Part shown: positions 1 through 6,398 of the stretch, in pieces
How positions within the stretch are numbered: position 1 is the stretch's first letter
Layout of the letters: each line of letters begins with the position of its first letter
From: an uncultured Eubacteriales bacterium
GTDB taxonomy: Bacteria > Bacillota > Clostridia > Oscillospirales > Oscillospiraceae
Reading direction: 5' to 3'
Assembly: GCA_902461475.1 (NCBI GenBank)
Contig: CABPXX010000041.1
Coordinates: 1 to 8,533 of the forward strand
DNA: 8,533 nt
Notes under the pieces: generated by a model
Database searches by the model: none
The model's input: the letters and a program-made list of their open reading frames with translations, nothing else
Told to the model about the DNA's origin: nothing
Program-made: the position numbers and the translations under genes

Positions 1-419
1 CGATCCGTGGCCACAAAGCCGCAGGCCACATGGGTGGCGATGGAGGGGGTGTTGCGGGGAGAGACCAGGCTGAATAGCTCGCCCGCTCCCTGCCCGGTGA
101 GCAGCTGCTGGGTGTGCTGTATCAGCTGTTTGGCCCAGCCCTTACCCCGGGCCTGGGGGGCCGTCTCCAGGGCCTCCAGGAACCACACTCCCGGGGCACA
201 TTCCACGCAGCGCAGGCCGCTGACCCACACGCCGTCCACTTCCTCCACCAGCACCATCTGGAGGTCATGGGTGACAAATTCGGCTAAAAATTCTTCATAG
301 GCCTGTTCCATGGCCTGGGGCGATTCAAAATGGCGTGCCAGTTGGTCCATGGACTCCCGGTAGAGGTCCACCAGACGGCGCACCGTCTCCGGCTCCACCT
401 GGGTGACACGTTTGAGCAT
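1..419 (-). CDS. GNAT-family N-acetyltransferase, C-terminus cut by window edge
   Basis: Translating the minus strand from the ATG at 417-419 gives 139 residues that stay open to the window edge. Residues 89-96 read QARGKGWA, the Q/R-x-x-G-x-G/A acetyl-CoA pyrophosphate-binding loop of GNAT enzymes. It is followed by a helix-like stretch (KQLIQHTQQLL) and then SPRNTPSIATHVACGF (residues 120-135), the usual N-x-x-S/A...Y/C-x-x-x-GF end of the fold. The N-terminal 60 residues are helical and acidic. GNAT enzymes move an acetyl group from acetyl-CoA to an amine; the substrate here cannot be told. The start is supported by an AAGGA ribosome site about 7 nt upstream. The first 95 nt overlap, in another frame, the upstream YqzL-like gene, so translation may be coupled. 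In Bacillus this position holds recO. Family assignment is secure, function open. Confidence 0.85.
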   Translation of the reverse strand, partial: MLKRVTQVEPETVRRLVDLYRESMDQLARHFESPQAMEQAYEEFLAEFVTHDLQMVLVEEVDGVWVSGLRCVECAPGVWFLEALETAPQARGKGWAKQLIQHTQQLLTGQGAGELFSLVSPRNTPSIATHVACGFVATD

Positions 420-525
420 TGGTCTTTCCTTCTTTCTCCGTCTCCGGGCGCTCCCAGCGGGTCATGAGCCACGCCTCGGGCAGCCCGGTTTTCCAAAACA
501 GCTCCCAGTTCCCCAATGACTTCAC
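325..525 (-). CDS. YqzL-like small protein
   Basis: This is a GTG-started ORF of 66 codons. Its first 33 residues contain NWELFWKTGLPEAWL, which fits the YqzL-like family signature (W-x-LF-x-x-TG-x-P/x-x-A-Y/W-L). YqzL is a protein of about 45-50 residues, of unknown function, encoded right after era in Bacillus; here too it is the next gene after era. An AAGGGG ribosome site lies at 535-540, 9 nt before the GTG. The last 30 or so residues (Gly/Pro-rich) overlap the start of the acetyltransferase gene in a different frame and look like a by-product of that frame, so the gene may have lost its original stop. The family call rests on motif and position, not on a search. The ribosome site lies within the arm of a hairpin (530-567). 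Confidence 0.6.
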   Translation of the reverse strand: MKSLGNWELFWKTGLPEAWLMTRWERPETEKEGKTNAQTCHPGGAGDGAPSGGPLPGVHGPTGTPF

Positions 526-529
526 GCTT

Positions 530-567
530 CACATCCCCTTTCTACCCTTAGGGTGAGAGGGGATGTG
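530..567 (-). promoter_or_regulatory. Hairpin covering the ribosome site of the YqzL-like gene
   Basis: The arms CACATCCCCT (530-539) and AGGGGATGTG (558-567) are perfect 10-bp complements. Between them lies a second small stem, ACCC/GGGT (544-547 and 551-554). In the minus-strand transcript the 3' arm contains AAGGGG, the only good ribosome-binding sequence for the GTG start at 525. If the hairpin forms in the mRNA, the site is paired. Whether this is regulatory or only another member of the palindrome cluster next door cannot be decided from sequence. Confidence 0.45.
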
Positions 568-590
568 TTCGTTTATAACTGGGAATTCCT

Positions 591-616
591 TCAAAAAGAT
601 GCAAGCATCTTTTTGA
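591..616. terminator. Candidate bidirectional terminator, perfect 12-bp palindrome
   Basis: TCAAAAAGATGC (591-602) and GCATCTTTTTGA (605-616) are exact complements separated by 2 nt. Runs of five A at one side and five T at the other give the A-stem-T layout of an intrinsic terminator on both strands. It lies downstream of era and before the YqzL-like gene, so it could end era-operon transcripts. The stem core is weak (GATGC/GCATC), which lowers confidence. It may instead simply be one unit of the surrounding repeat cluster. Confidence 0.4.
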
Positions 617-624
617 GTGGGTTG

Positions 625-684
625 CAGCCCGCCGCGCGCATAATTTGTCCAGCGTGGGAGGACAAATTCCACACTTGCGGGCTG
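625..684. repeat. Nested inverted repeat (hairpin within a hairpin)
   Basis: The outer arms CAGCCCGC (625-632) and GCGGGCTG (677-684) are perfect complements. Inside them AATTTGTCC (642-650) pairs exactly with GGACAAATT (660-668) around a 9-nt loop. The unit is non-coding and lies between era and the YqzL-like gene. Confidence 0.7.
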
Positions 685-690
685 AGAAGT

Positions 691-723
691 ATTTTCTTCG
701 CCGCACATGTCGCCGAAGAAAAT
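691..723. repeat. Inverted repeat ATTTTCTTCG / CGAAGAAAAT
   Basis: Perfect 10-bp arms at 691-700 and 714-723 surround a 13-nt loop that contains the small palindrome ACATGT. There is no T-run after the stem on either strand, so it does not look like a terminator. It is one of a series of different hairpins filling the gap after era. Confidence 0.7.
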
Positions 724-736
724 GGTTTTCAATTTT

Positions 737-756
737 TTCGCACCTGCGGGTGCGAA
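737..756. repeat. Inverted repeat TTCGCACC / GGTGCGAA
   Basis: Perfect 8-bp arms at 737-744 and 749-756 enclose a TGCG loop. The stem starts 12 nt past the era stop codon. On the minus strand it is followed by A-residues rather than T-residues, so it is not a standard intrinsic terminator for era. It is the era-proximal member of the palindrome cluster. Confidence 0.7.
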
Positions 757-768
757 CTCTGCGAGGCT

Positions 769-1665
769 TTAGTCCTCGGTATATCCGAAATTGTGAATCA
801 GATTCACATTGTCACGCCAGTTTTCCTTCACCTTCACCCAAGTTTCCAGGTACACCTTGGCCCCCATAAAGGCCTCCATGTCCTCCCGGGCCTGGGTGGA
901 GATCTTCTTGAGCATGGAGCCCTTCTTGCCGATGATGATGCCCTTGTGGGAGTCCTTCTCACAGTAGATGGTGACGTGGCAGTCGATGATATCGTCGTCC
1001 CGCTGGGTGAATCGGGTCACCTCCACGGCGGTGCCGTGGGGAATCTCCTGGTCCAGGTTGCGCAGCAGCTTCTCCCGGACGATCTCCGCCATGATCTGCC
1101 GCTCGGGCTGGTCGGTGACCACGTCGTCGGGGAACAGCTGGGGCCCCTCGGGAATCCACTTGGCCAGCAGGTCCAGCAGTTCTTCCACACCCTCCCCGGT
1201 TTTGGCGGAAATGGGCATGACAGCGTCCCAGTTGTGGGCGGCGCCGTACACCGCCATCACAGACAGCAGCTTCTCCTTCTCGATGGTGTCGATCTTATTG
1301 ATGACCAGCACGGCGGGAGCGCCCAGGGCCTTGATGCGGACGATGAGTTCCTCTTCGGCGGGGCCGATGCGGTCCACAGGCTCCACCAGCAGCATCACCC
1401 CGTCCACATCCGCCACAGATTGGCGCACCACCTTCACCATGTAGTCGCCCAGACGAGTGCGGGCCTTGTGCAGGCCGGGGGTGTCCACAAAGACGAACTG
1501 GGTGTCTCCCCGGTTGAGCACCGCACAGATGCGGTTACGGGTGGTCTGGGGCTTGGAGGAGACAATGGCGATTTTCTCCCCCACCAAGGTGTTGGTCAGG
1601 GTGGACTTGCCCACGTTGGGGCGGCCCACGATGGTGATAATTCCGCTTTTCTTGATTTGAGACAT
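769..1665 (-). CDS. era: GTPase Era, ribosome assembly factor
   Basis: This is a 298-residue protein, normal length for Era. Era is a GTPase that binds the 3' end of 16S rRNA and helps mature the 30S subunit at the inner face of the membrane. All G motifs are visible: G1 GRPNVGKS (14-21), G2 around PQTTR (39-43), G3 DTPG (61-64), G4 NKID (123-126) and G5 SAK (153-155). The C-terminal KH RNA-binding domain shows GIIIGKKGS (242-250), and the family ending VKVKENWRDN is present. The ATG start has a GAGGA ribosome site at 1675-1679, 9 nt upstream. It lies 66 bp after the lipoprotein gene and is probably in the same unit as ybeY, another 16S rRNA maturation factor. No odd residues were seen. Confidence 0.97.
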   Translation of the reverse strand: MSQIKKSGIITIVGRPNVGKSTLTNTLVGEKIAIVSSKPQTTRNRICAVLNRGDTQFVFVDTPGLHKARTRLGDYMVKVVRQSVADVDGVMLLVEPVDRIGPAEEELIVRIKALGAPAVLVINKIDTIEKEKLLSVMAVYGAAHNWDAVMPISAKTGEGVEELLDLLAKWIPEGPQLFPDDVVTDQPERQIMAEIVREKLLRNLDQEIPHGTAVEVTRFTQRDDDIIDCHVTIYCEKDSHKGIIIGKKGSMLKKISTQAREDMEAFMGAKVYLETWVKVKENWRDNVNLIHNFGYTED

Positions 1666-1731
1666 AGTAGATGATCCTCAACTTTCTTTGGTATTGGCAT
1701 TGAACATAGCCAGTTTTATTTGGAAGAGAGG

Positions 1732-2286
1732 TTATTCCTCTCGGTCCCACATGACATAGAAGTCCCGCCGTCCGTCCCCTTTTCCGTAATAGCTTAAATC
1801 ATAGGTTCCGGTGCGGCCGTCGGCCTCAATGACCACCCGCAGGGTGGGAAAGCCCTCGGGGATATCCTGCTGCACCAGCATGGACACGGGTTCGGGGCCG
1901 CTGGTGGTGTGCACATCCTTGATATTGGTGATCTCTCCGGTGTTCGTGTCGTAGGAGATCTCCTGTAAGGTGATGGTGCTCCCCGGCAGTCGGGGCACAA
2001 TGAGCATATACTCGCCGTACTCCTGGTCGGGGTACACCTGGTCCACATTGCCCGCTAGGTCCAGCTCCTCCTGGGTGGGATTTAGAATCACCACACCCAG
2101 AACGCTCTCTCCCGTCAGGGCGTCAAACACCTCTGTTTGTCCCACGGGTTCTGGGGGCTGAACGGGCTTTAGGGTGGTGACTCTCTCCTCCGTGGTCACT
2201 TTGGTTTTGTTTATAAAGGCTGTGCACCCGGTGAGAAGCAGCCCGGCGCACAGAGTGGCAGCGGATAACATCAGCAACTTCTTCAT
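1732..2286 (-). CDS. Putative lipoprotein of unknown function
   Basis: This is a 184-residue protein with a lipoprotein signal peptide: MKK, a hydrophobic stretch (residues 4-18) and the lipobox L-T-G-C with the lipidated cysteine at 21. The mature part should therefore be anchored outside the cell membrane. It begins with a Thr/Val/Pro-rich linker (25-50), then a mixed beta-rich region with acidic residues and no catalytic motif that I recognise. A strong AAGGAGG ribosome site (2294-2300) lies 7 nt before the ATG. The gene starts 26 nt after ybeY ends, so it is very likely co-transcribed with ybeY and era. In Bacillus the ybeY-era interval holds dgkA and cdd instead. I do not recognise the family and assign no function. 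Confidence 0.85.
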   Translation of the reverse strand: MKKLLMLSAATLCAGLLLTGCTAFINKTKVTTEERVTTLKPVQPPEPVGQTEVFDALTGESVLGVVILNPTQEELDLAGNVDQVYPDQEYGEYMLIVPRLPGSTITLQEISYDTNTGEITNIKDVHTTSGPEPVSMLVQQDIPEGFPTLRVVIEADGRTGTYDLSYYGKGDGRRDFYVMWDREE

Positions 2287-2312
2287 GGTACAGCCTCCTT
2301 TTCACACGTTGA

Positions 2313-2807
2313 TTATCGGGTCAGTCCAATTTCCTCCATGATGGCGTCCTCTCGGGCCCGCATCTGGGCCTTTTGGGGTCCCTCGTCCAGGTGGTCATAG
2401 CCCAGCAGATGGAGCACCGAGTGCACCACCAGGTAGGAGAGCTCCCGCTCCCGGCTGTGACCGTACTCCTGGGCCTGGGCCTCTACCCGCTCCAGAGACA
2501 GCACCATATCCCCCAGGGGGACACAGCCGCTGTCTGGGTCGGCCCACTCCTCCTGGGGCTTCTCCCCAGGGGTGAGGTTGAACATGGGGAAGGACAGGAC
2601 GTCGGTGGGGCGGTCCACCCCCCGCATGTCCAGATTGATGGCGTGGATGCCCGCGTCGTTGCTGAGCAGCACGTCAATTTCGCAGGGCACCTCTACCCCC
2701 TGGGCAGCCAGAGCGGTGGCAATGGTGGAGCGGATGAGGGCACAGGTTTCCTCGGTGTCCGCCCCCTCCACCTCGGTGGAGATGGAGATCTGGTGCTTCT
2801 CAGCCAT
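2313..2807 (-). CDS. ybeY: Endoribonuclease YbeY, 16S rRNA maturation factor
   Basis: This is a 164-residue protein starting MAEKHQ. YbeY is a metal-dependent endoribonuclease involved in 16S rRNA 3'-end maturation and ribosome quality control. The zinc-binding signature H-x3-H-x5-H is present as HSVLHLLGYDH, with histidines at 129, 133 and 139; a Ser replaces the Gly usual after the first His. The conserved RPTDVLSFP (66-74) and LGDMVLS (98-104) segments are also there. The frame is open further upstream to 2969, but that part overlaps phoH and reads as low-complexity shadow. The ATG at 2807 has an AGGAGG site at 2815-2820 (7 nt away) and overlaps the phoH stop by 8 nt (ATGGCTGA), the sign of translational coupling. 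In Bacillus pgpH lies between phoH and ybeY; it is missing here. Confidence 0.95.
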   Translation of the reverse strand: MAEKHQISISTEVEGADTEETCALIRSTIATALAAQGVEVPCEIDVLLSNDAGIHAINLDMRGVDRPTDVLSFPMFNLTPGEKPQEEWADPDSGCVPLGDMVLSLERVEAQAQEYGHSRERELSYLVVHSVLHLLGYDHLDEGPQKAQMRAREDAIMEEIGLTR

Positions 2808-3816
2808 GGGTCTTCCTCCTCCCCTGCTTGTCACCACCCTTATCCCTGTCCTTGGGGGGCTGGTTGGCGTGATAGTAGTCGTCATAGGCCTTGATGATGC
2901 GCTGGACAATGACGTGGCGCACCACATCCTGGTCGGTGAGCTGGCAGATGGCAATGTCCTCCACCCCACGCAGCACCCGCATGGCCTCTTTCAGGCCGCT
3001 GGTCTTGTCGGCGGGCAGGTCGATCTGGGTCACGTCGCCGGTGATGACCACCTTGGAGCCAAAGCCCATACGGGTGAGGAACATTTTCATCTGCTCCCGG
3101 CTGGTGTTCTGGGCCTCGTCCAAGATGATGAAGCTGTCGTCCAGGGTACGGCCACGCATGTAGGCCAGCGGGGCCACCTCGATGTTGCCCCGCTCCAGGT
3201 ACTTCTGGTAGGTCTCCGCCCCCAACATGTCAAAGAGGGCGTCGTACAGGGGGCGCAGGTAGGGGTCCACCTTGGACTGCAAGTCGCCGGGCAGGAAGCC
3301 CAGCCGCTCCCCCGCCTCCACCGCCGGACGGGTGAGGATGATGCGGTTGATCTGCTTTTCCCGGAAGGCGGCCACGGCCGCGGCCACCGCCAGGTAGGTC
3401 TTACCGGTACCGGCAGGGCCCACGCCCAGGGTGACGGTGTTATTTTTGATGGAGTCAATATACTTCTTCTGGCCCACGGTCTTGGCCTTGATGGGCTTTC
3501 CCTTGGCGGTGACGCACACCACGTCCCCGGCCAGCTGGGCAATCTTGCCCTCGTTGCCCGCTCGCACCAGTTCGATGATGTAGCGCACATTCTGCTGGTT
3601 GATTGGCTCCCCCTTGGCGGACAGGGAGAGAAGGCCCTGCACCGCCTTCACCGCCCACATCACCGCCTCCCCGTCGCCGGAGATTTTCAGGTTGGACTCC
3701 CGGTTTACCACCGTGACCCCCAGCTCCTGCTCGATGATGCGGATATTTTCATCAAAGAGGCCAAAGAGGTTGATGGCCTCCTCCATACGCTCAATGCTGA
3801 TGCACTGCTCTGTCAT
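2800..3816 (-). CDS. PhoH-family ATPase (PhoL-like)
   Basis: This is a 338-residue cytoplasmic P-loop ATPase. Walker A is GPAGTGKT (133-140) and Walker [10 protein letters not shown] (229-237), followed by the family's [17 protein letters not shown] block (245-261) and QIDLP. The N-terminal 125 residues include a KH-like region ([11 protein letters not shown], 42-52) typical of the long PhoH form. The last 25 residues are a polar, Lys/Arg/Asp-rich tail, probably disordered. PhoH proteins are linked to RNA metabolism in many bacteria and nearly always lie beside ybeY, as here; the exact substrate is not established. The ATG has a GGAGGAA site at 3826-3832 (9 nt away), located in the end of the preceding yqfD frame. 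It starts 3 nt after the yqfD stop, so it belongs to the same unit. Called phoH in Bacillus. Confidence 0.93.
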   Translation of the reverse strand: MTEQCISIERMEEAINLFGLFDENIRIIEQELGVTVVNRESNLKISGDGEAVMWAVKAVQGLLSLSAKGEPINQQNVRYIIELVRAGNEGKIAQLAGDVVCVTAKGKPIKAKTVGQKKYIDSIKNNTVTLGVGPAGTGKTYLAVAAAVAAFREKQINRIILTRPAVEAGERLGFLPGDLQSKVDPYLRPLYDALFDMLGAETYQKYLERGNIEVAPLAYMRGRTLDDSFIILDEAQNTSREQMKMFLTRMGFGSKVVITGDVTQIDLPADKTSGLKEAMRVLRGVEDIAICQLTDQDVVRHVIVQRIIKAYDDYYHANQPPKDRDKGGDKQGRRKTHG

Positions 3817-3819
3817 TTG

Positions 3820-4212
3820 TTAAGATTCCTCCCCACTCTGGGTTTCCGGTTCTACGTGTCCGGTGGTACCCAGGCGCTCCACGGTGCGGCCGATCTGTTC
3901 CCGGCACTCGGCCACCATGGACACCACCAGGGTGTCCCCCTCTACCCGGGTGACAAAGTCCTGGTGGAGGATCTCGCCGTCTCCCACCTCCAGCAGCTGC
4001 TCCAGCCGCTGCTGCAACAATTCCTTCAACAGCGCTTCTCCCTGCTGTGGGTCCACCTGCTGCTCCTGGACAGTGTACCCCCGGTAAGTGGTGGTCTGCC
4101 ACCACACCGGCCAGGTGTAGCCGCCCAGTTCCAGGAACTCCGTGTTGGTTATTTTATCATATCCTTCGGGGAAAATGCTACTCTTTTCAAAAAAATCCAG
4201 TTCCAGCCCCAA
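3820..4212 (-). pseudogene. yqfD: C-terminal part of YqfD, separated by an in-frame stop
   Basis: These 130 codons, beginning at a TTG, are in exactly the same frame as the 277-codon yqfD ORF upstream. Only the TAA at 4225-4227 and four further codons (Arg-Leu-Gly-Ile) lie between. The content is what YqfD proteins carry at their C-terminus: a conserved segment with LGGYTWPVWWQTTTYRGY, then a charged helix (LLKELLQQRLEQLLEV) and a final beta-rich segment ending near VAECREQIGRTVERLG. I see no good ribosome site before the TTG, so independent translation is doubtful. It could be expressed by read-through or re-initiation, or not at all. The 3' end carries the ribosome site of phoH. Confidence 0.75.
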
Positions 4213-4224
4213 AATTCCCAGGCG

Positions 4225-5058
4225 TTACCCGGTATGGGTGTCCTCCTCATACACTTTGGTGGGCACCGTCAGGGGCAGGCGCTCCTCCAGGGTGCGCCAG
4301 GTTCGGGCGGTGACGGTGCCGGTGGCGTGGACCACCAGGTCCCCGGCGTAGGGCTTTTCCGGGTTCTGCTGGTAGAGGGGAATGGTGCCGCTGATGAGCA
4401 CTTCTCCCTTGGCCACGATATCACCATCCACAAATTGCGCCTGACCTGCGGAAGTCTGGATGTCTTCAATGATGCCGTCGGCAGTGGCCAAAAAGTCCTC
4501 CCGGGTGGAGGTAGTGGGCTGGGGGTCGTCCTCCTCCACCTGTACCACCACCCGGGTGCCGTAGATGTTGATGGCCATGAAGGACAGCTCGGGCAGGGAG
4601 ATCAGGGCCTCGTTGACCACCTCCCGCTGGGCAATGGAGGGGGCGTACACCCCCGGACGCACCCCCAGCCGCTCCAACTGGGTGAGAATCACCGCTGAGG
4701 GCACCGTCTCATTGCCCACTACCTCCACCACCAGCACAAACTGGCTTAGGATGCTCACCGCCGCCAGGCACAGCCCCAGCCCCAGCACAAACCCCCACCG
4801 CTTGGACAGCCGCTGGGCCTGGGCCACTCCACCCCGGCGTGAGAGCACCTCCAGAGTGCACCCGCACCGCTGGGCCAGCTCCTTGAGTTCTTCAAGGTCG
4901 GACAGGTGCACCCGCACCTGGACGGTGTGGGCGTCGGGCCACTTAAGCCGCCAAAAGCCCCGGCGGTTCTGGGCACACAGATTGAGAAACCGCTCGGGAT
5001 AGGCCCCGGTCACCTGGATGACGGCGTAACCCAACAGCAGGTTGAACCATTTTTTCAT
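4225..5058 (-). CDS. yqfD: Sporulation protein YqfD, N-terminal two thirds (premature stop)
   Basis: This 277-residue ORF matches the front of YqfD, a membrane protein of about 400 residues needed for efficient sporulation in Bacillus, where it belongs to the mother-cell sigma-E regulon. It has a basic N-terminal region (1-86), one clear membrane helix (about 88-110) and then an outside segment. Residues 110-176 (from EVVGNETVPSAVI onward) resemble the small POTRA-like fold of cell-division proteins; that comparison is my inference. The ORF ends at TAA 4225-4227, and the rest of the family sequence continues in the same frame to 3820, giving a combined 413 codons, the normal family size. So one base change or sequencing error explains the break. 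ATG start with GAGGTGA upstream; 4-nt gap from yqfC. Confidence 0.88.
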   Translation of the reverse strand: MKKWFNLLLGYAVIQVTGAYPERFLNLCAQNRRGFWRLKWPDAHTVQVRVHLSDLEELKELAQRCGCTLEVLSRRGGVAQAQRLSKRWGFVLGLGLCLAAVSILSQFVLVVEVVGNETVPSAVILTQLERLGVRPGVYAPSIAQREVVNEALISLPELSFMAINIYGTRVVVQVEEDDPQPTTSTREDFLATADGIIEDIQTSAGQAQFVDGDIVAKGEVLISGTIPLYQQNPEKPYAGDLVVHATGTVTARTWRTLEERLPLTVPTKVYEEDTHTG

Positions 5059-5062
5059 ACCC

Positions 5063-5338
5063 TCACCTCGTCAGCTCCACCGCTGTGATGCGCCCGGTGA
5101 TGAGCAGCTGGGTGGGGTTCATGGCTCGCAGCTCCAGCCCCTCCCCTTTCACCATCACCAGCAGTTTGCCCGCAGAGATGTGGATTTCCTCCGGTCCATA
5201 GGCCAAAATGCCCCGGTGTGGCTCCATGCGCAGCTCCCCGTCTCCGATGAGTTCCAGCCGGGGCAGCCCCGCCAACACATCCCCCGGCACATCCAACAGC
5301 CGGGAGGCCCGCTCCAACAGGCTCTGCTTTTTCTCCAC
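5063..5338 (-). CDS. yqfC: Sporulation protein YqfC (YabP/YqfC family)
   Basis: This small protein of about 91 residues contains the YabP/YqfC pattern: LDVPGDVLAGLPRLELIGDG followed by short beta strands (RGILAYGPEEIHISAG, LLVMVKGEGLEL, LLITGRI). In Bacillus YqfC is a sporulation protein of the sigma-E regulon, always encoded just before yqfD, as here. The frame has possible starts at GTG 5347, ATG 5344 and GTG 5338. I chose 5338 because the only ribosome site, GAGGTGA (5344-5350), covers the first two and puts its GAGG core 8 nt before the third. The other starts add 2 or 3 residues (ATG 5344 is the likeliest alternative). It is first in the minus-strand unit, followed by yqfD after 4 nt. 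Confidence 0.9.
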   Translation of the reverse strand: MEKKQSLLERASRLLDVPGDVLAGLPRLELIGDGELRMEPHRGILAYGPEEIHISAGKLLVMVKGEGLELRAMNPTQLLITGRITAVELTR

Positions 5339-5469
5339 GTCCATCACCTCTGGAAACTCTATGAACCATCAGCCCTTCACTTGCCTGTCCCAATGGGATT
5401 TTACGTGGACATTTGCCCCAGGTTGTGATAGAGTAGAGAGAAATGTGACGAAAAGGCGGTACAACATAC
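5339..5469. promoter_or_regulatory. Divergent intergenic region with weak promoter candidates
   Basis: About 130 bp separate yqfC (minus) and the pseudouridine synthase gene (plus), so both upstream promoters should be here. On the plus strand TGGACA (5406-5411) and an extended -10-like TGTGATAGA (5424-5432) are 15 bp apart. On the minus strand GTCACATTT (5441-5449) resembles a sigma-E -35 element, and ATCACAAC (5422-5429) is a poor -10. Spacing is off for both, so these are candidates only. No terminator or riboswitch is visible. Confidence 0.3.
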
Positions 5470-6384
5470 ATGCAACCAAACAACTCCAAATACCGGGATA
5501 AGAGCCGGGAGCCCAGCTACACCGTAGCCGAGCCCACCACGCTTCTTCCCTTTCTTCTGGCTACCCTCAAGGGGAAGAGCCGCAACAACGTCAAGTCCCT
5601 GCTCTCCCGCAAGCTGGTGACGGTGGACGGCAAGCCCACCTCCCAGTTCGACACGCCCCTGGACCCCGGCCAGGTGGTGACCATCCTGTCCGTGTTCGTC
5701 CTTGGTTGCACCGCTCCCAAGCAGGACACCCTCCCCTTCCCCATCCTCTTTGAGGATGGGCACCTCATTGTGGTCAACAAGCCCGCCAAGCTTTTGAGCG
5801 TGGGCAACGAGAAGGAGAAGGTGCGCACGGCCTACCACATGGTCACCGACTACGTGAAGAGTCAGCACATCGACAACCGCATCTTTGTCATCCACCGTCT
5901 GGACCGGGACACCTCCGGGGTACTGATGTTCGCCAAGGACGAGGCCACCAAAGAGCTGTTCCAGTCCCGTTGGAACGACATTGTCACCCGCCGGGGCTAT
6001 CTGGCGGTGGTGGAGGGTACCCCTCGCCCAGAACGGGACACCATCCACACCTACCTGGTGGAGACCAAGACCCATATGATTTTCTCCGGCGATCCCGGCC
6101 CCGGGGCCAAAGAGGCCATCACCAATTACGAGGTCATTAAGAGCGGCTCCGGCTATTCCCTGCTGGATATCTCCATTGACACTGGCCGGAAAAACCAGAT
6201 TCGTGTCCACATGAAGGAGCGAGGCTGTCCCATTGCCGGGGACAAGCAGTATGACGCCCGCACCAACCCCATCGGGCGGCTGTGCCTCCACGCCAATGAG
6301 CTGTCCTTCACCCACCCCGCCACCGGGCAGCCCACCACCTTCAAGGCCAAGATGCCCCGGGACTTCAACCGAGTGTTCCGCTGA
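5470..6384 (+). CDS. RluA-family pseudouridine synthase with S4 domain
   Basis: This is a 304-residue enzyme that should convert uridines in rRNA (or tRNA) to pseudouridine. Residues 22-72 form an S4 RNA-binding domain (LLPFLLATLKGKSRNNVKSL through the DPGQVV turn). The catalytic domain follows, with VVNKPAKLLSVG (101-112), the active-site motif HRLDRDTSG (142-150) whose Asp145 is the expected catalytic residue, RGYLAVVEG (175-183) and TGRKNQIRVHM (238-248), then GDKQY. Length and order are normal for RluC/RluD-like proteins, but the target site cannot be told. The ATG is the only credible start; the upstream AAAAGGCGG is an imperfect and rather distant ribosome site. It is the first gene of the plus-strand block, 14 nt before the next gene. 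Confidence 0.95.
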   Translation: MQPNNSKYRDKSREPSYTVAEPTTLLPFLLATLKGKSRNNVKSLLSRKLVTVDGKPTSQFDTPLDPGQVVTILSVFVLGCTAPKQDTLPFPILFEDGHLIVVNKPAKLLSVGNEKEKVRTAYHMVTDYVKSQHIDNRIFVIHRLDRDTSGVLMFAKDEATKELFQSRWNDIVTRRGYLAVVEGTPRPERDTIHTYLVETKTHMIFSGDPGPGAKEAITNYEVIKSGSGYSLLDISIDTGRKNQIRVHMKERGCPIAGDKQYDARTNPIGRLCLHANELSFTHPATGQPTTFKAKMPRDFNRVFR

Positions 6385-6398
6385 GATGGGCAAAAGCC

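Noticed and set aside
284..532. Alternative minus-strand frame starting at GTG 530-532
   Set aside because: It shares the ribosome site with the YqzL-like frame, but its translation has no family motif and ends inside the acetyltransferase gene.
530..768. CRISPR array
   Set aside because: The repeats are inverted and all different; there are no regularly spaced direct repeats.
553..1674. Plus-strand open frame of 373 codons opposite era
   Set aside because: Same antisense effect. The opposite strand encodes Era with all G motifs, and the predicted protein is His/Asp/Gly-rich with no domain.
2808..2969. Longer N-terminus for YbeY (frame open to 2969)
   Set aside because: The extra 54 residues overlap phoH and read as Ser/Thr/Pro/Arg shadow. 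The ATG at 2807 has a good ribosome site and gives the normal family length.
2572..4698. Plus-strand open frame of 708 codons opposite ybeY, phoH and yqfD
   Set aside because: It is the antisense shadow of well-supported genes in GC-rich DNA. The protein is His/Gly/Leu/Val-rich low complexity, lacks a ribosome site and shows no motif.
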